Assembly: GCA_964629015.1 (NCBI GenBank)
Contig: CAZVMN010000001.1
Coordinates: 310,001 to 374,000, forward strand
Direction of reading: 5' to 3'
DNA from: Oceanococcus sp964629015
Lineage (GTDB): Bacteria > Pseudomonadota > Gammaproteobacteria > Nevskiales > Oceanococcaceae
DNA length: 64,000 nt
Shown here: piece by piece, positions 42,470 through 51,708 of the stretch
How the letters are laid out: every line of letters starts with the position of its first letter
Position numbering within the stretch: the stretch's first letter is position 1
Notes under the pieces: model-generated
Databases searched by the model: none
What the model was told of the DNA's origin: nothing
The model's input: the letters and a program-made list of their open reading frames with translations, nothing else
Translations under genes and position numbers: made by a program

Positions 42470-45400
42470 AGTGGCCGTTAGTCATTTTGCTCGGTGCCAT
42501 GGTGTGGCAGACCGCCATGCCCGCCTTCGCGCAGAACGCCGATCCCGCCGTCGAGGCTTTGGCCGAGCGTGCCCGCCAGTGGCAGGAACGCGGCCGCGAA
42601 GGTCTGGCCATCGAAACCTGGCAGCGTGTGCTGGCGCTGGATGCGAACAATGAAGAAGCCCTGGCGCGTTTGACATTGCTCTATGCGCAGACGGGTCAGC
42701 AGGCAGAATCCGACCGCCTGCGGGCGCGCCTGGAAACGCTCTATCCCGCGTCGCGCTATCTGGATGCCGCGGCCAGCGAACGGGCGCGCAAGCGGGCCCG
42801 TGCAGATGCCCTGTCGCGAGCGCGTGATGCCGCCCGAGCCGGGCGTTATGAGGCTGCTGCTGCCGCCTACCTCGAAGCCTTCCCTGAGCCCCCCAGCGAA
42901 GACGCGCTCAAGATTGAGTACTACCAGGGCTTGGCCGGTGATCCGCAACATCGCGGGCGAGCGATCAAGGCGCTGCGAGAAATGGCCAAGCAGCAGCCGG
43001 ACAATCTGTCCCTGCGGATGAGTTTGGCGCGCTTAGAAACCTACGAACCGCGCTGGCGTCGGGAGGGTATCCGCGAGCTGCTGGATCTCGCCGATACGTC
43101 GCTCAAGGGTGAGGCATTGCAGTCAAACACCCGCCAGGGCTTGATGTGGCTGGAGCTTGAACCCTCGGATGCGGCTTTGTTGCAACGCTATCTGAGCATT
43201 TGGCCGGCCGATACCGCTGTGCGCGACAAACTGAACTCCCTCGACACACTCAAGCAGCGGCAACGTGTGGCTGAGATTGATCGCGCCACCCGCGAGGGAT
43301 ATGCGTTATTGGAGGCCGGCAAGTCACAGCAGGCCCGTGATTACTTCGAAACCTTGGCCCAGCGCTATCCTGACAGCGGCATCCCTCTCGCCGGTTTGGG
43401 CATGGCTGAGCTGGGCCTGCAACAACATGAGTTGGCTGCGCAACATTTGCAAACCGCGGTGGAACGGGCGCCATCACGTGCCGCACAGTGGCGGCCGGCA
43501 TTGCGCGAGGCGCAGTTCTACAGCCGCTACAGTGCGGCGGAGCAGGCCCGCTCAAAACAGGATCAGACCACCGCGCTGCGTTTGTACAGTGAGGCGTTTG
43601 CCGCGCCGCCGGCAGAGTTTGATGCCGCGCTGCGCGTGCCCTACGCGGCTGCGTTGCGCGCCGATGGTCAGCTACAGGCTGCGAGTATCCAATTACGCCA
43701 AGTGCTGGCCGTCAATCCCGGACAGGCGGACGCCAGTCGCATGTTGGCGCAGATTCTTGTGGAACAAGGTCGCCTGTCAGAAGCAGAAAGCCTGGTCGCC
43801 AGCGGTGATGAAGATCTTCAGGCCGTATTGCGTCCGGCTCAGGCTGCGGAACTGCGCCGCCGCGCCGCGAACGCCGTCGATGCGGGGGCGTTGGCCACGG
43901 CCAAGGCCGATTTGCAGCGCGCCATCACGCTCGCACCGGCTGACCCCTGGTTGCGGCTGGACCTGTTCCGGGTCAACCGTCGCATGGGGCAGGATGAGCA
44001 GGCGCTGGAATTGTTGACCACGCTCAAACGTGATGCACAACGCAACCCACAATCCGCATTGGCGGTGGCGTTCATGCATGCGGAAATGCAGAACTGGCTG
44101 GCGGTATTGAAGAGCTTGAACGGTTTCCCAGCCAGCGCCATCACCCCCGACGCGCGCACGTTGCAGCGCCGCGCCTGGATCGAGTACCACATCGCCAAAG
44201 CGCGTGCCGCCTACGCGGCAGGGCTTCAGGATGTGGCGGACGCAGCTATGTCAGCGGCGGCACGTGAAGCTGGGCAGGAGCGCACCTATGCCGCGTCGCT
44301 GGCTGCCGGATGGGCCGATTTGGGAGACCCCGCGCGGGCCATGGCCTATATGCGCCGTGCTCTGGATCGCCGCTCACCGAGCGTAGATGAACAACTGCAA
44401 TATGCCGGGTTGCTGTTGAGTTTGGATCAGGGCGCCGAGTTTGAAGCGCTCGCCAACACGCTGCTCAGCGCGCCGCTGTCGCCGGGCCAAGCCGAGCAAC
44501 TGGAAACCTTGGTCGCGGGTTACCGCGTTTCGCTGGCGGATCGCGCGCGCATGCGCGGCGATCTGGCTGGGGCCTATGATCTGCTGCGCGATGTGATCGA
44601 ACGGCGACCCGATGATGCGGCGGTGATGCAGGCGCTGGCGCGGGTGTTTGTCGACGCGGGTGACGCTGCTGCGGCCCAGGCCTTGTTCGACAAGGCGCTG
44701 CTGGCCGCGCCGGACAACAGCGACGCTTTGGCCGGCAGCATCCAGGCCGCGCTGCTGCGCGGAGACGAGTCGACTGCTCAGCGTCAGTTGCGTCAGCTAC
44801 AGCGCCAGAATGCCAATGATCCGCGCTACTTCGCATTGCAAGGACAGCTGGCAGAGCGACGCGGAGAAACCGGCCGTGCCTTGCATTTCGCCGAGCTGGA
44901 GCGCGCCGCACGCCAACCTCAGGGCGCCTCGCCGGCGCAGCAAGCCCCACGTTTGCAGATGGTCGAGTCAGCCGCGGAGCCCATTGCCGATGCCTCGGCC
45001 TGGCTCCCGCCGTTGCGCCCCCGACCGTCGGCATTCTCCGCACCAAAAGCGGCCCCCGGCAGCCCGTTCGCAAACCTTGCCGCGACGAGCATATTGCGAC
45101 TGGACAGTGGCGCCGCGCGGGGCGGCGAGGACACCGGCATATCGCGTGATGTGCCGGGCACCGCGTTGCGCCTGGCGCCCAGTTTAAGTCCAAGCTTCGT
45201 TGTGGACACCAGCCAGGTTTCCGCTTCCGATGACGATCCCCTGCAGCAACGCATTGATCGTCTGCGCATCCAGACCACCAATCAGGTGCAAGCCCGACTG
45301 CGCGCCCGGGTGCGGGAAGGTGAGGCTGGCTTGTCCCGTTTGGCGGAGACCGGCGTTGATTTTCGTTATGTCGGGCGGGCCCGTCGTGCGGGTCAGGCCT

Positions 45401-46419
45401 TCGTGTCGCTGTCGCCCGTGTTCCTGAGCGCCGGCGATATCAGCGGTGAGCAGCGTGAGCGTTTGGGCACGCTGGCGCTGATTGGCGGCGGGGATGCCGA
45501 CACCATCGGCGTGTCTGAATCCGGTTTGGGTATTGCGCTGGGTTATCGGCTGGGCGAGTTGTCGGCCAGTATTGGCACGACTCCCCTGGGTTTTCCGGAA
45601 GAGCGCTTGATTGGGCGCGTCGATTGGCGACCGCAAGGTGACATCTGGCAAGGCCACATCGGTATGGGGCGTGAGCCGTTGACCGATAGTCTGTTGTCTT
45701 ATGCCGGCCTGCGTGATGAGCTGCTGGGCCTGAATTGGGGCGGCATGAGTCGTTCCGCGTTGGAGTTGGGGTTGACGCGCGACACCCGTGAGGGCGGTTT
45801 GTACGCAGAGTTGCGCATGGGCCAGATCGACGGACGCAATGTGGACGAGAACACCACGGCGGATTTCAGCGGTGGCGTGTATTTGCACAATCAGCTTTCG
45901 CCCCATGCCAAAGTCACCTACGGCTTTAACGTCACGGCGCTGCATTTTGACAAGAATCAGCGACATTTCAGTTTTGGCCATGGGGGCTATTTCAGCCCGC
46001 AGTTCTTCCTTGCCGCGGTGTTGCCGGTGGAATTGTCCGGCGCATGGCGCGACGTGAATTACCGTATCAACACAGCCGTGGGCTTTCAGACCTTTCGTGA
46101 AGATGGCGCGGCGTGGTTCCCGAGCAGCGCGGTATTGCAGGATGAACTGGATGGTTTGATTGTGGCTGAGCCGGCTCTGGATCTGGCTTCGGGCTACAGT
46201 GGCGGTGATACCTCAGGTATCAGCTATCTGGTCAGCGCGGAGATCGGTCGTCCGATCAGCGACAACCTGGCTTTGGTCGGGCGCTTTTCGCTCGACAATG
46301 CTCGCGATTTCCGCGAATACAATCTGACCGCAGGTCTGCGTTATCTGTTCTCTGGTGGCTTGAGTCGCAGAGCGGCCCATACGGGTGGATTCCAGCAAGG
46401 AGCAGCTTGGGCATGGTGA
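42466..46419 (+). CDS. bcsC: Cellulose export protein BcsC (TPR scaffold and outer-membrane barrel)
   Basis: The 1317-residue protein has a signal peptide (VWQTAMPAFAQ), a long alpha-helical TPR region (about residues 25-830; for example ALALDANNEEALARLTLLYA and LAQRYPDSGIPLAGLGMAE), a low-complexity Ala/Pro linker, and a C-terminal BcsC domain forming a 16-strand type outer-membrane barrel (starting about 960). It carries the glucan through the outer membrane. The last residues are aromatic (WAW), as common for barrel insertion. Length and order are typical. Confidence 0.95.
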   Translation: MKWPLVILLGAMVWQTAMPAFAQNADPAVEALAERARQWQERGREGLAIETWQRVLALDANNEEALARLTLLYAQTGQQAESDRLRARLETLYPASRYLDAAASERARKRARADALSRARDAARAGRYEAAAAAYLEAFPEPPSEDALKIEYYQGLAGDPQHRGRAIKALREMAKQQPDNLSLRMSLARLETYEPRWRREGIRELLDLADTSLKGEALQSNTRQGLMWLELEPSDAALLQRYLSIWPADTAVRDKLNSLDTLKQRQRVAEIDRATREGYALLEAGKSQQARDYFETLAQRYPDSGIPLAGLGMAELGLQQHELAAQHLQTAVERAPSRAAQWRPALREAQFYSRYSAAEQARSKQDQTTALRLYSEAFAAPPAEFDAALRVPYAAALRADGQLQAASIQLRQVLAVNPGQADASRMLAQILVEQGRLSEAESLVASGDEDLQAVLRPAQAAELRRRAANAVDAGALATAKADLQRAITLAPADPWLRLDLFRVNRRMGQDEQALELLTTLKRDAQRNPQSALAVAFMHAEMQNWLAVLKSLNGFPASAITPDARTLQRRAWIEYHIAKARAAYAAGLQDVADAAMSAAAREAGQERTYAASLAAGWADLGDPARAMAYMRRALDRRSPSVDEQLQYAGLLLSLDQGAEFEALANTLLSAPLSPGQAEQLETLVAGYRVSLADRARMRGDLAGAYDLLRDVIERRPDDAAVMQALARVFVDAGDAAAAQALFDKALLAAPDNSDALAGSIQAALLRGDESTAQRQLRQLQRQNANDPRYFALQGQLAERRGETGRALHFAELERAARQPQGASPAQQAPRLQMVESAAEPIADASAWLPPLRPRPSAFSAPKAAPGSPFANLAATSILRLDSGAARGGEDTGISRDVPGTALRLAPSLSPSFVVDTSQVSASDDDPLQQRIDRLRIQTTNQVQARLRARVREGEAGLSRLAETGVDFRYVGRARRAGQAFVSLSPVFLSAGDISGEQRERLGTLALIGGGDADTIGVSESGLGIALGYRLGELSASIGTTPLGFPEERLIGRVDWRPQGDIWQGHIGMGREPLTDSLLSYAGLRDELLGLNWGGMSRSALELGLTRDTREGGLYAELRMGQIDGRNVDENTTADFSGGVYLHNQLSPHAKVTYGFNVTALHFDKNQRHFSFGHGGYFSPQFFLAAVLPVELSGAWRDVNYRINTAVGFQTFREDGAAWFPSSAVLQDELDGLIVAEPALDLASGYSGGDTSGISYLVSAEIGRPISDNLALVGRFSLDNARDFREYNLTAGLRYLFSGGLSRRAAHTGGFQQGAAWAW

Positions 46420-46826
46420 CAATGTTCCCGCGATCACTACGGATGAGCCTTGCGGCGCTGATGATGGGCTGGAGCGCCGGTGCGGCCGCTCAGGACGCTC
46501 TGGTTGAGGAGCTGGTGGTTGGCCGCCCGCTGGATCAGGCGATCCGCGCCCTGGAGTCACAGCTGTCGCGCAATCCGTTTGATCCGGCAACGCTCAACAA
46601 TCTGGCGGTGCGTCAGGCGGATGCCGGAAATTACACGGAGGCGCTGGCATTGTTGCAGCGGGCGCATCGCTTGGCCCCGACGCATTTGATCATCGAAAGC
46701 AATTTGGTGACCTTGCGTGATTGGAACGCAACGCGCATCCCCGATGTGGAGCCAACCCGGCGCAGCGCTCGTGATTTCGATCAACGCTGGCCCAGTGTTC
46801 CGCCGATCTGGCCGGCCCAGCCTTAA
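46413..46826 (+). CDS. Small exported TPR protein downstream of bcsC
   Basis: The 137-residue protein overlaps the end of bcsC by 7 bp. It has a signal peptide (SLAALMMGWSAGAAAQ) and about two TPR-like helical pairs (AIRALESQLSRNPFDPATLN, ALALLQRAHRLAPTHL). AAGGAG lies about 10 bp before ATG 46413; TTG 46407 and ATG 46422 are alternatives. Tight coupling to bcsC suggests a role in cellulose export or its assembly, but no family is recognised. The 3' end overlaps the convergent gene by 4 bp. Confidence 0.68.
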   Translation: MVTMFPRSLRMSLAALMMGWSAGAAAQDALVEELVVGRPLDQAIRALESQLSRNPFDPATLNNLAVRQADAGNYTEALALLQRAHRLAPTHLIIESNLVTLRDWNATRIPDVEPTRRSARDFDQRWPSVPPIWPAQP

Positions 46827-47698
46827 CGCTGGAAACTCTCCGGTTCGCTTTCAGCCGCCAATTGGAAGCCCAGTGTGTCGCTGCCATCGCGCCGCGGAAT
46901 GACCATCACCAGCGTTGAAACACGGCCCGGCGCGGTGTCGGATGATGCGGGGCGGACGCTGGCCAATCCGGTGGCATCCAGCGTGTCGTCGCACAGGCTG
47001 GCGAGCATCACTTCGTAGAGATTGAAGCGTGAGTTGATCGCGCTAAGCTGGCCGCTCAAGGTGCAATCTTCAATCGTGCGTCCACCAAAGCCGCCCTCAG
47101 CATTGATCGTGATGCTGATGTTTTCGCGTCCGAAGGCATCCAGGTCCCGCCATTCACCGGCGAGAATCGCGGTGCCGGCCGGGCGCTCATACCAGCCGGT
47201 CTGGTAATCGCCATCGACCGTCGCATCAATGCCATCACCGGACAGCGTACCGAGCAAATGCTCCTCTTCCTGGATCACCACCTCCAGCACGGCGGGGCGA
47301 ACGCGGCGCTCGAACTCGGGCTCCTCCGGCAGTTCGTCTTCCGGGGTGTCCTCGTCCGGCACGACTTCGACGGTGTCGACCCAAAGCACGTTGGCCCGGC
47401 GTACGCCGCTATCGAGGCTGGCCACGAAACGTCCGGTGATGAACTGATCGGTGGGATCGTCCAAGCGGTAGGCGACGATGCGGTTGTCAGCCCCGGCGTC
47501 TTCTTCCTCACCGAACATGAAGATCCATTGTGAGTCGCCATCCCCGGCCCGCACGCTGGTGCGGAATACCCCGCCGTTGGCGGCTTGGTTGCCATCGATG
47601 TCAGGCCGTTCGATCGCATCGGATTGTGAGCCGCAGCCCCATTGGCTCAGTCCCGCACCGCATATCAGGGCGGCAAACAACTGGGCGGTGCGCTTCAT
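46823..47698 (-). CDS. Exported acidic protein of unknown function
   Basis: The 291-residue protein has an N-terminal signal (FAALICGAGLSQWGC) that could be a lipoprotein signal, but the residues before Cys22 (QWG) do not fit the lipobox well. The mature part is acidic (VVPDEDTPEDELPEEPEFE) and beta-rich, with two later Cys (EDC, LCDD) that may form a disulfide. No family recognised. Its ATG overlaps the stop of the TPR protein upstream, so the two are a coupled pair next to the bcs cluster. Confidence 0.65.
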   Translation of the reverse strand: MKRTAQLFAALICGAGLSQWGCGSQSDAIERPDIDGNQAANGGVFRTSVRAGDGDSQWIFMFGEEEDAGADNRIVAYRLDDPTDQFITGRFVASLDSGVRRANVLWVDTVEVVPDEDTPEDELPEEPEFERRVRPAVLEVVIQEEEHLLGTLSGDGIDATVDGDYQTGWYERPAGTAILAGEWRDLDAFGRENISITINAEGGFGGRTIEDCTLSGQLSAINSRFNLYEVMLASLCDDTLDATGLASVRPASSDTAPGRVSTLVMVIPRRDGSDTLGFQLAAESEPESFQR

Positions 47699-48486
47699 TG
47701 GCTGCGTTCCTGAATGATCTTCCAGCCGTTCGGCGTGTTGCGCAGGGTCAGTTGTTTGCGCACGGTGTCGCTGTAGCGTGCCGATACATAGCGTTGCGTC
47801 AGGCTGATGCGGACAACATCGTCGCTTAGCACCTGCGTGCTGAACCCGCTCAGATCAATACGACGACTCGAGTCTGGACCGACGCGCTCGCGGCGTTGCT
47901 GCGCCCATTGAGCGCGGCTTAGCCCCTGCGAGGGAGAGAAATCCTCTGCGTAATGCTGCAGGTACGCCTCGGTGCGGCCGGCTTCCCAGTCGGCGCGCCA
48001 GACTTCGATCGTGTTCATGGCTGCTGCAGGAGCGGAACTGGGCCGTTGAGGTTGGGGCGACAGGGCAGCAGAATCCTCCGTCAAGCCAGCGTGCAAACGC
48101 GCCAGGTTGTCGTGTGCGGGGGCGTAACCGGGGTGGCGCTGAACCAGATCGCGCAAAACCCGCAGTGCTTCGTCCTGGCGTTGCATCTGGGTGAGTACCA
48201 CGGCCAGGTTGTTGGCCGGCTCAGGCGAGCCAGGATAGCGGGCCGACAACGCCTCAAAGATGCTGGCTGCCGCGTCAGGTCGCTGCAGTTTGGCCAGGGT
48301 TACCCCTTTGAGAAACAGCACCGATGCGTTGTACGGATCATCGGCCAATTGTTGCTCGCACATCAGCAAGGCGTTGTTGAAGTCGCCCTGAGCAATGCGC
48401 TGTTCTATCGCGCTGGCGGAGGCGTTGGCGTTGAAGACGCAGACGCTCAGCATTACCAGAGCGGCCCATGCGGTGAACCTATTCAT
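47695..48486 (-). CDS. TPR protein with C-terminal NTF2-like (Cds6-type) domain
   Basis: The 263-residue exported protein has a signal peptide (ALVMLSVCVFNANASA), three TPR units (ALLMCEQQLADDPYNASVLF; FEALSARYPGSPEPANNLAV; LRDLVQRHPGYAPAHDNLAR) and, after a Pro/Ala linker, an NTF2/SnoaL-like domain (VEVWRADWEAGR-type start; YLQHYAEDFSPSQG; GWKIIQERSQ). This pairing occurs in periplasmic proteins of gammaproteobacteria, some linked to envelope enzymes. Exact role unknown. It is first of a two-gene unit. Confidence 0.75.
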   Translation of the reverse strand: MNRFTAWAALVMLSVCVFNANASASAIEQRIAQGDFNNALLMCEQQLADDPYNASVLFLKGVTLAKLQRPDAAASIFEALSARYPGSPEPANNLAVVLTQMQRQDEALRVLRDLVQRHPGYAPAHDNLARLHAGLTEDSAALSPQPQRPSSAPAAAMNTIEVWRADWEAGRTEAYLQHYAEDFSPSQGLSRAQWAQQRRERVGPDSSRRIDLSGFSTQVLSDDVVRISLTQRYVSARYSDTVRKQLTLRNTPNGWKIIQERSQ

Positions 48487-48525
48487 AGCCGCATTATACG
48501 GTTCGACGTCGGTGCTGGGGCGTGC

Positions 48526-49719
48526 CTACAGCATGTCGATGGCGATGCGCGCGGTCACCGTAAACAAGACCACGGCCCAGGCGGGTGCACTCCACACCAG
48601 CAGGAGCGCAAATGCGCTTGCGACGATGGCGAAATCACTGCTGCTCAGCACAGCAGACGTCCAAACCGGTTGATACAGAGTCGCTGCGAGTAAACCGACG
48701 ACCGCGGCGTTGGCGCCAGCCATCATCGGATAGGCGTGGCGATGTTGACGCCAGCGCTGCCAGAACGGCAGAACGCCGGTGAGCAGCAGCAGTCCGGGTA
48801 AGAAAATGGCGCACAGCGCTAGGATGGCGCCGGTCACACCGCCGAGTTGGCTATCGGCAGCGCCGAGAAAAGCGGCAAAGGTGAACAGCGGGCCGGGAAT
48901 CGCCTGGGCAGCGCCGTACCCGGCAAGGAAGGTGTCGGCGCTGACCCAGCCGGTTTCCACCACACGCGATTCCAGCAGCGGCAGAACCACATGACCGCCG
49001 CCGAAAACCATAGCCCCGGCGCGATAAAACCCATCAAATAGTTGCACGCTGTGCGTGGGTAACAGCCAGCTCAGCAGAGGGAGTCCACCCAGCAGTGCAG
49101 CGAACAGCAACAGGCAGGTGCGACCGGCTCGGGGCGAGATGAAAGATGCGGTGCCTGACCCGGTGTCTGGCGTTGAGGTCTGGCACAGGCGTAAGCCCAA
49201 TAGGGCCCCAAGCGCGATAACGCCGAGTTGCGCGATGCCACCGGGATAAAGCGCGAGAATGCTCAGTGCCAGCAAGGCAATCGCCGCCCGCGCACGATCC
49301 GGGCACAGCTTTTGTGCCATCCCCCACAGCGCATGAGCAACAACAGCGACGGCAACCAGCTTGAGGCCATGGATTGCACTCTGCGCGAGCGGAGTCTGCA
49401 TGCTGCTGGCGATGCCGGCGAAGAGCACCAGCATCGCAGCCGAGGGTAGGGTGAACGCAGCCCAGGCGGCCAGACCGCCGCGTAAGCCGGCGCGCTGCAA
49501 ACCGATCGCGAAACCCACCTGACTGCTCGCCGGTCCTGGTAGGAACTGGCACAAGGCCAGAAGCTCGGCGTAGCGGTGCTCGCTGAGCCAGCGGCGCTGT
49601 TCAACAAACTCCCGACGAAAATAGGCCAGATGGGCGATGGGGCCACCGAACGAGGTTAAGCCGAGCTTCAGAAATACGCGAAAAACGGCGAAAGCGGATG
49701 ACTTCGGATCGGGTTGCAC
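48526..49719 (-). CDS. chrA: Chromate efflux transporter ChrA
   Basis: The 397-residue CHR superfamily membrane protein has two homologous halves: GLTSFGGPIAHLAYFRREFV and CQFLPGPASSQ in the first; MVFGGGHVVLPLLESRVV and AQAIPGPLFTFAAFLG in the second. The long-chain form exports chromate from the cytoplasm. GTG 49719 follows AGGAAAC. It is 21 bp downstream of arsC on the same strand, so chromate and arsenic resistance probably share a transcript here. Confidence 0.93.
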   Translation of the reverse strand: MQPDPKSSAFAVFRVFLKLGLTSFGGPIAHLAYFRREFVEQRRWLSEHRYAELLALCQFLPGPASSQVGFAIGLQRAGLRGGLAAWAAFTLPSAAMLVLFAGIASSMQTPLAQSAIHGLKLVAVAVVAHALWGMAQKLCPDRARAAIALLALSILALYPGGIAQLGVIALGALLGLRLCQTSTPDTGSGTASFISPRAGRTCLLLFAALLGGLPLLSWLLPTHSVQLFDGFYRAGAMVFGGGHVVLPLLESRVVETGWVSADTFLAGYGAAQAIPGPLFTFAAFLGAADSQLGGVTGAILALCAIFLPGLLLLTGVLPFWQRWRQHRHAYPMMAGANAAVVGLLAATLYQPVWTSAVLSSSDFAIVASAFALLLVWSAPAWAVVLFTVTARIAIDML

Positions 49720-49740
49720 GGTGTTCTGTGTTTCCTGCGC

Positions 49741-50211
49741 TTAGGCGATCTCTGCGGTGAGGCTGAGCAGTGTCGCGGCCCACTCTCGGCGAGGTTTGTT
49801 GGCCATGGCATAAAGTGTGTCCACGCGATGCTCGATCTCCTGGATGGTTCGGCGAAATGCATCTGCCACGCTGCGCTCATCGCCTTCGAGCTTGGACGGA
49901 TCGGCCAATCCCCAGTGCACTTTCAAGGCGTCTCCAAACCAGACCGGACATGCTTCGCCTTGGGCAGCATCGCACAGCGTGATGACAATATCGGGTCGGA
50001 AGTCGGCGAACTCATCCCAGGACTGGCTTTTCAAACCTTCGGTGGCAACCCCCGCCTCTTGCAGATAGCGCAAACTCAAAGGGTGCACTTCCCCTGAAGG
50101 GGCGCTGCCCGCGCTGCGCGCGGTCAATCGGTCGGACGCCCGATGATTGGTGATGGCTTCGGAGAGGATGCTGCGGCAGCGGTTATGCGTGCAAATGTAG
50201 AGAATTTTCAT
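49741..50211 (-). CDS. arsC: Arsenate reductase ArsC, thioredoxin-coupled type
   Basis: Reduces arsenate to arsenite in the cytoplasm. The 156-residue LMW-phosphatase-like protein has the P-loop CTHNRCR (Cys7-X5-Arg13) and a downstream Cys pair in LCDAAQGEACP, which together form the three-Cys relay of the thioredoxin-coupled class. ATG 50211 shares one base with the acr3 stop (TGATG); the GTG just before it is less likely. Its product arsenite is exported by Acr3. Confidence 0.93.
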   Translation of the reverse strand: MKILYICTHNRCRSILSEAITNHRASDRLTARSAGSAPSGEVHPLSLRYLQEAGVATEGLKSQSWDEFADFRPDIVITLCDAAQGEACPVWFGDALKVHWGLADPSKLEGDERSVADAFRRTIQEIEHRVDTLYAMANKPRREWAATLLSLTAEIA

Positions 50212-51245
50212 CACGGGTTGAGACGTTTCTTTTCGTACCAGGGCTTGGTCACGTTGACGATATGCACGACCGAGAGCATGACCGGCACTTCGATCAATAC
50301 ACCAACAACCGTGGCCAGTGCCGCGCCTGACTCGAAGCCGAACAGAGCGATGGCGGCGGCAACAGCCAGCTCGAAAAAGTTACTCGCGCCGATCAAAGCG
50401 GACGGTGCCGCCACACAATGGGCTTCGCCTGCCCAACGGTTGAGCAAGTAAGCCAGCCCGGAATTGAAGTACACCTGAATCAGAATGGGCACAGCGAGCA
50501 GTGCGATGATCAGGGGTTGTCGAACGATCTGCTCACCCTGGAAACCAAACAACAGCAACAACGTGGCCAGTAGCGCCACGATCGACAGCGGTTGCAGGTG
50601 AGCCAGCCAGCGCTGGAGTCGCGACTCGCCCCCGTTGGCGAGCAGATGCTTGCGTAACATTTGGGCCAGGATGACCGGGACGACGATGTACAAGCCGACC
50701 GAAAGCAGCAGGGTGTCCCATGGCACGGTGATTGAAGCCAGCCCCAGCAAAAGACCGACGATCGGCGCGAACGCGAACACCATGATCACGTCATTCAGGG
50801 CGACCTGGCTGAGGGTGAAATGCGGCTCACCATCGGACAGATTGCTCCACACGAAAACCATGGCCGTGCAGGGCGCAGCGGCAAGCAGGATCAGGCCCGC
50901 AATGTAGGAATCGATCTGATCCGCCGGAAGATAGTCACGAAACAAGGTGGCGATGAAAATCCAACCCAGCAGGGCCATGGAAAACGGTTTCACCGCCCAA
51001 TTGACGAACAGTGTTACGCCGATGCCGCGCCAATGCTCTTTAACCTGGCCGAGCGCGGCGAAATCGATCTTCACCAGCATCGGAATGATCATCAGCCAGA
51101 CCAGCGCGGCCACTGGCAGATTGACGTTGGCGACTTCGAGTGCGCCGATGGTGTGGAAAACCCCAGGCAGAAAATGACCCAGCGTTATACCGACCACGAT
51201 GCAGGCGGCGACCCATAGGGTCAGGAAGCGTTCGAACACCGACAT
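50211..51245 (-). CDS. Arsenite efflux transporter Acr3
   Basis: The 344-residue bile/arsenite permease family protein has about ten membrane helices. Conserved segments are PMLVKIDFAALGQV, LAAAPCTAMVFVWSNLSDGEPHF, where the Cys is the conserved functional one, and ALIGASNFFELAVA. It exports arsenite using the proton gradient. ATG 51245 lies 4 bp after the arsI stop; a longer frame reading through the arsI end is rejected. Operon position fits arsR-arsI-acr3-arsC. Confidence 0.94.
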   Translation of the reverse strand: MSVFERFLTLWVAACIVVGITLGHFLPGVFHTIGALEVANVNLPVAALVWLMIIPMLVKIDFAALGQVKEHWRGIGVTLFVNWAVKPFSMALLGWIFIATLFRDYLPADQIDSYIAGLILLAAAPCTAMVFVWSNLSDGEPHFTLSQVALNDVIMVFAFAPIVGLLLGLASITVPWDTLLLSVGLYIVVPVILAQMLRKHLLANGGESRLQRWLAHLQPLSIVALLATLLLLFGFQGEQIVRQPLIIALLAVPILIQVYFNSGLAYLLNRWAGEAHCVAAPSALIGASNFFELAVAAAIALFGFESGAALATVVGVLIEVPVMLSVVHIVNVTKPWYEKKRLNP

Positions 51246-51249
51246 CGGC

Positions 51250-51708
51250 TTAGCCGCAGCAGCTCGAGGTCTTGGGTGGCGCTGTGGGGCAACAGACACC
51301 ACTCGCCGCGGACGGCGCGGCGTCTGCCTCGCCCTGCCCGAACACCGGGATTTCGCCCAGCGTGTGGAAGGTTTCCCAGGGAATGCCGTTGGGGTCGGCG
51401 ATCCAGTGTTTGTCTGAGTTGGCGTAGCAGCATGCAGCGCCCGTTTCGTCGATGGCGTTGAGGTCGGCTGCTTGGGCGTGTGCCCGCAGAGCGCTCAATT
51501 CCGCGTCGCTGTCGACCTGAAATCCCAGGTGATTGACGCCAGCGCTGGCCCCACGCGACGAGATGGCAAAGTTGATGCGTGGATCATCCAGCATCCATTT
51601 GGCGTAATCGGCATGTTTTACGGTGGGCTCCGCGGCAAACATTCTGCTGTAAAAGTCGATGCTCTGATCAAGGTCCAGAACGGCGACATGGACGTGGAAG
51701 CGTTTCAT
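51250..51708 (-). CDS. arsI: ArsI/CadI family dioxygenase, probable C-As lyase
   Basis: The 152-residue vicinal-oxygen-chelate protein has metal ligand candidates His7, His60 (NHLGFQV) and Glu112 (PWETF), and the ArsI hallmark Cys93-Cys94 with Lys100 (ACCYANSDKHW). ArsI splits methylarsenite-type and aromatic organoarsenicals, releasing arsenite. The C-terminal tail is Cys-rich (GVCCPTAPPKTSSCCG) and could hold trivalent arsenic. It overlaps arsR by 4 bp. CadI-like cadmium function is the alternative, but the ars context favours ArsI. Confidence 0.87.
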   Translation of the reverse strand: MKRFHVHVAVLDLDQSIDFYSRMFAAEPTVKHADYAKWMLDDPRINFAISSRGASAGVNHLGFQVDSDAELSALRAHAQAADLNAIDETGAACCYANSDKHWIADPNGIPWETFHTLGEIPVFGQGEADAAPSAASGVCCPTAPPKTSSCCG

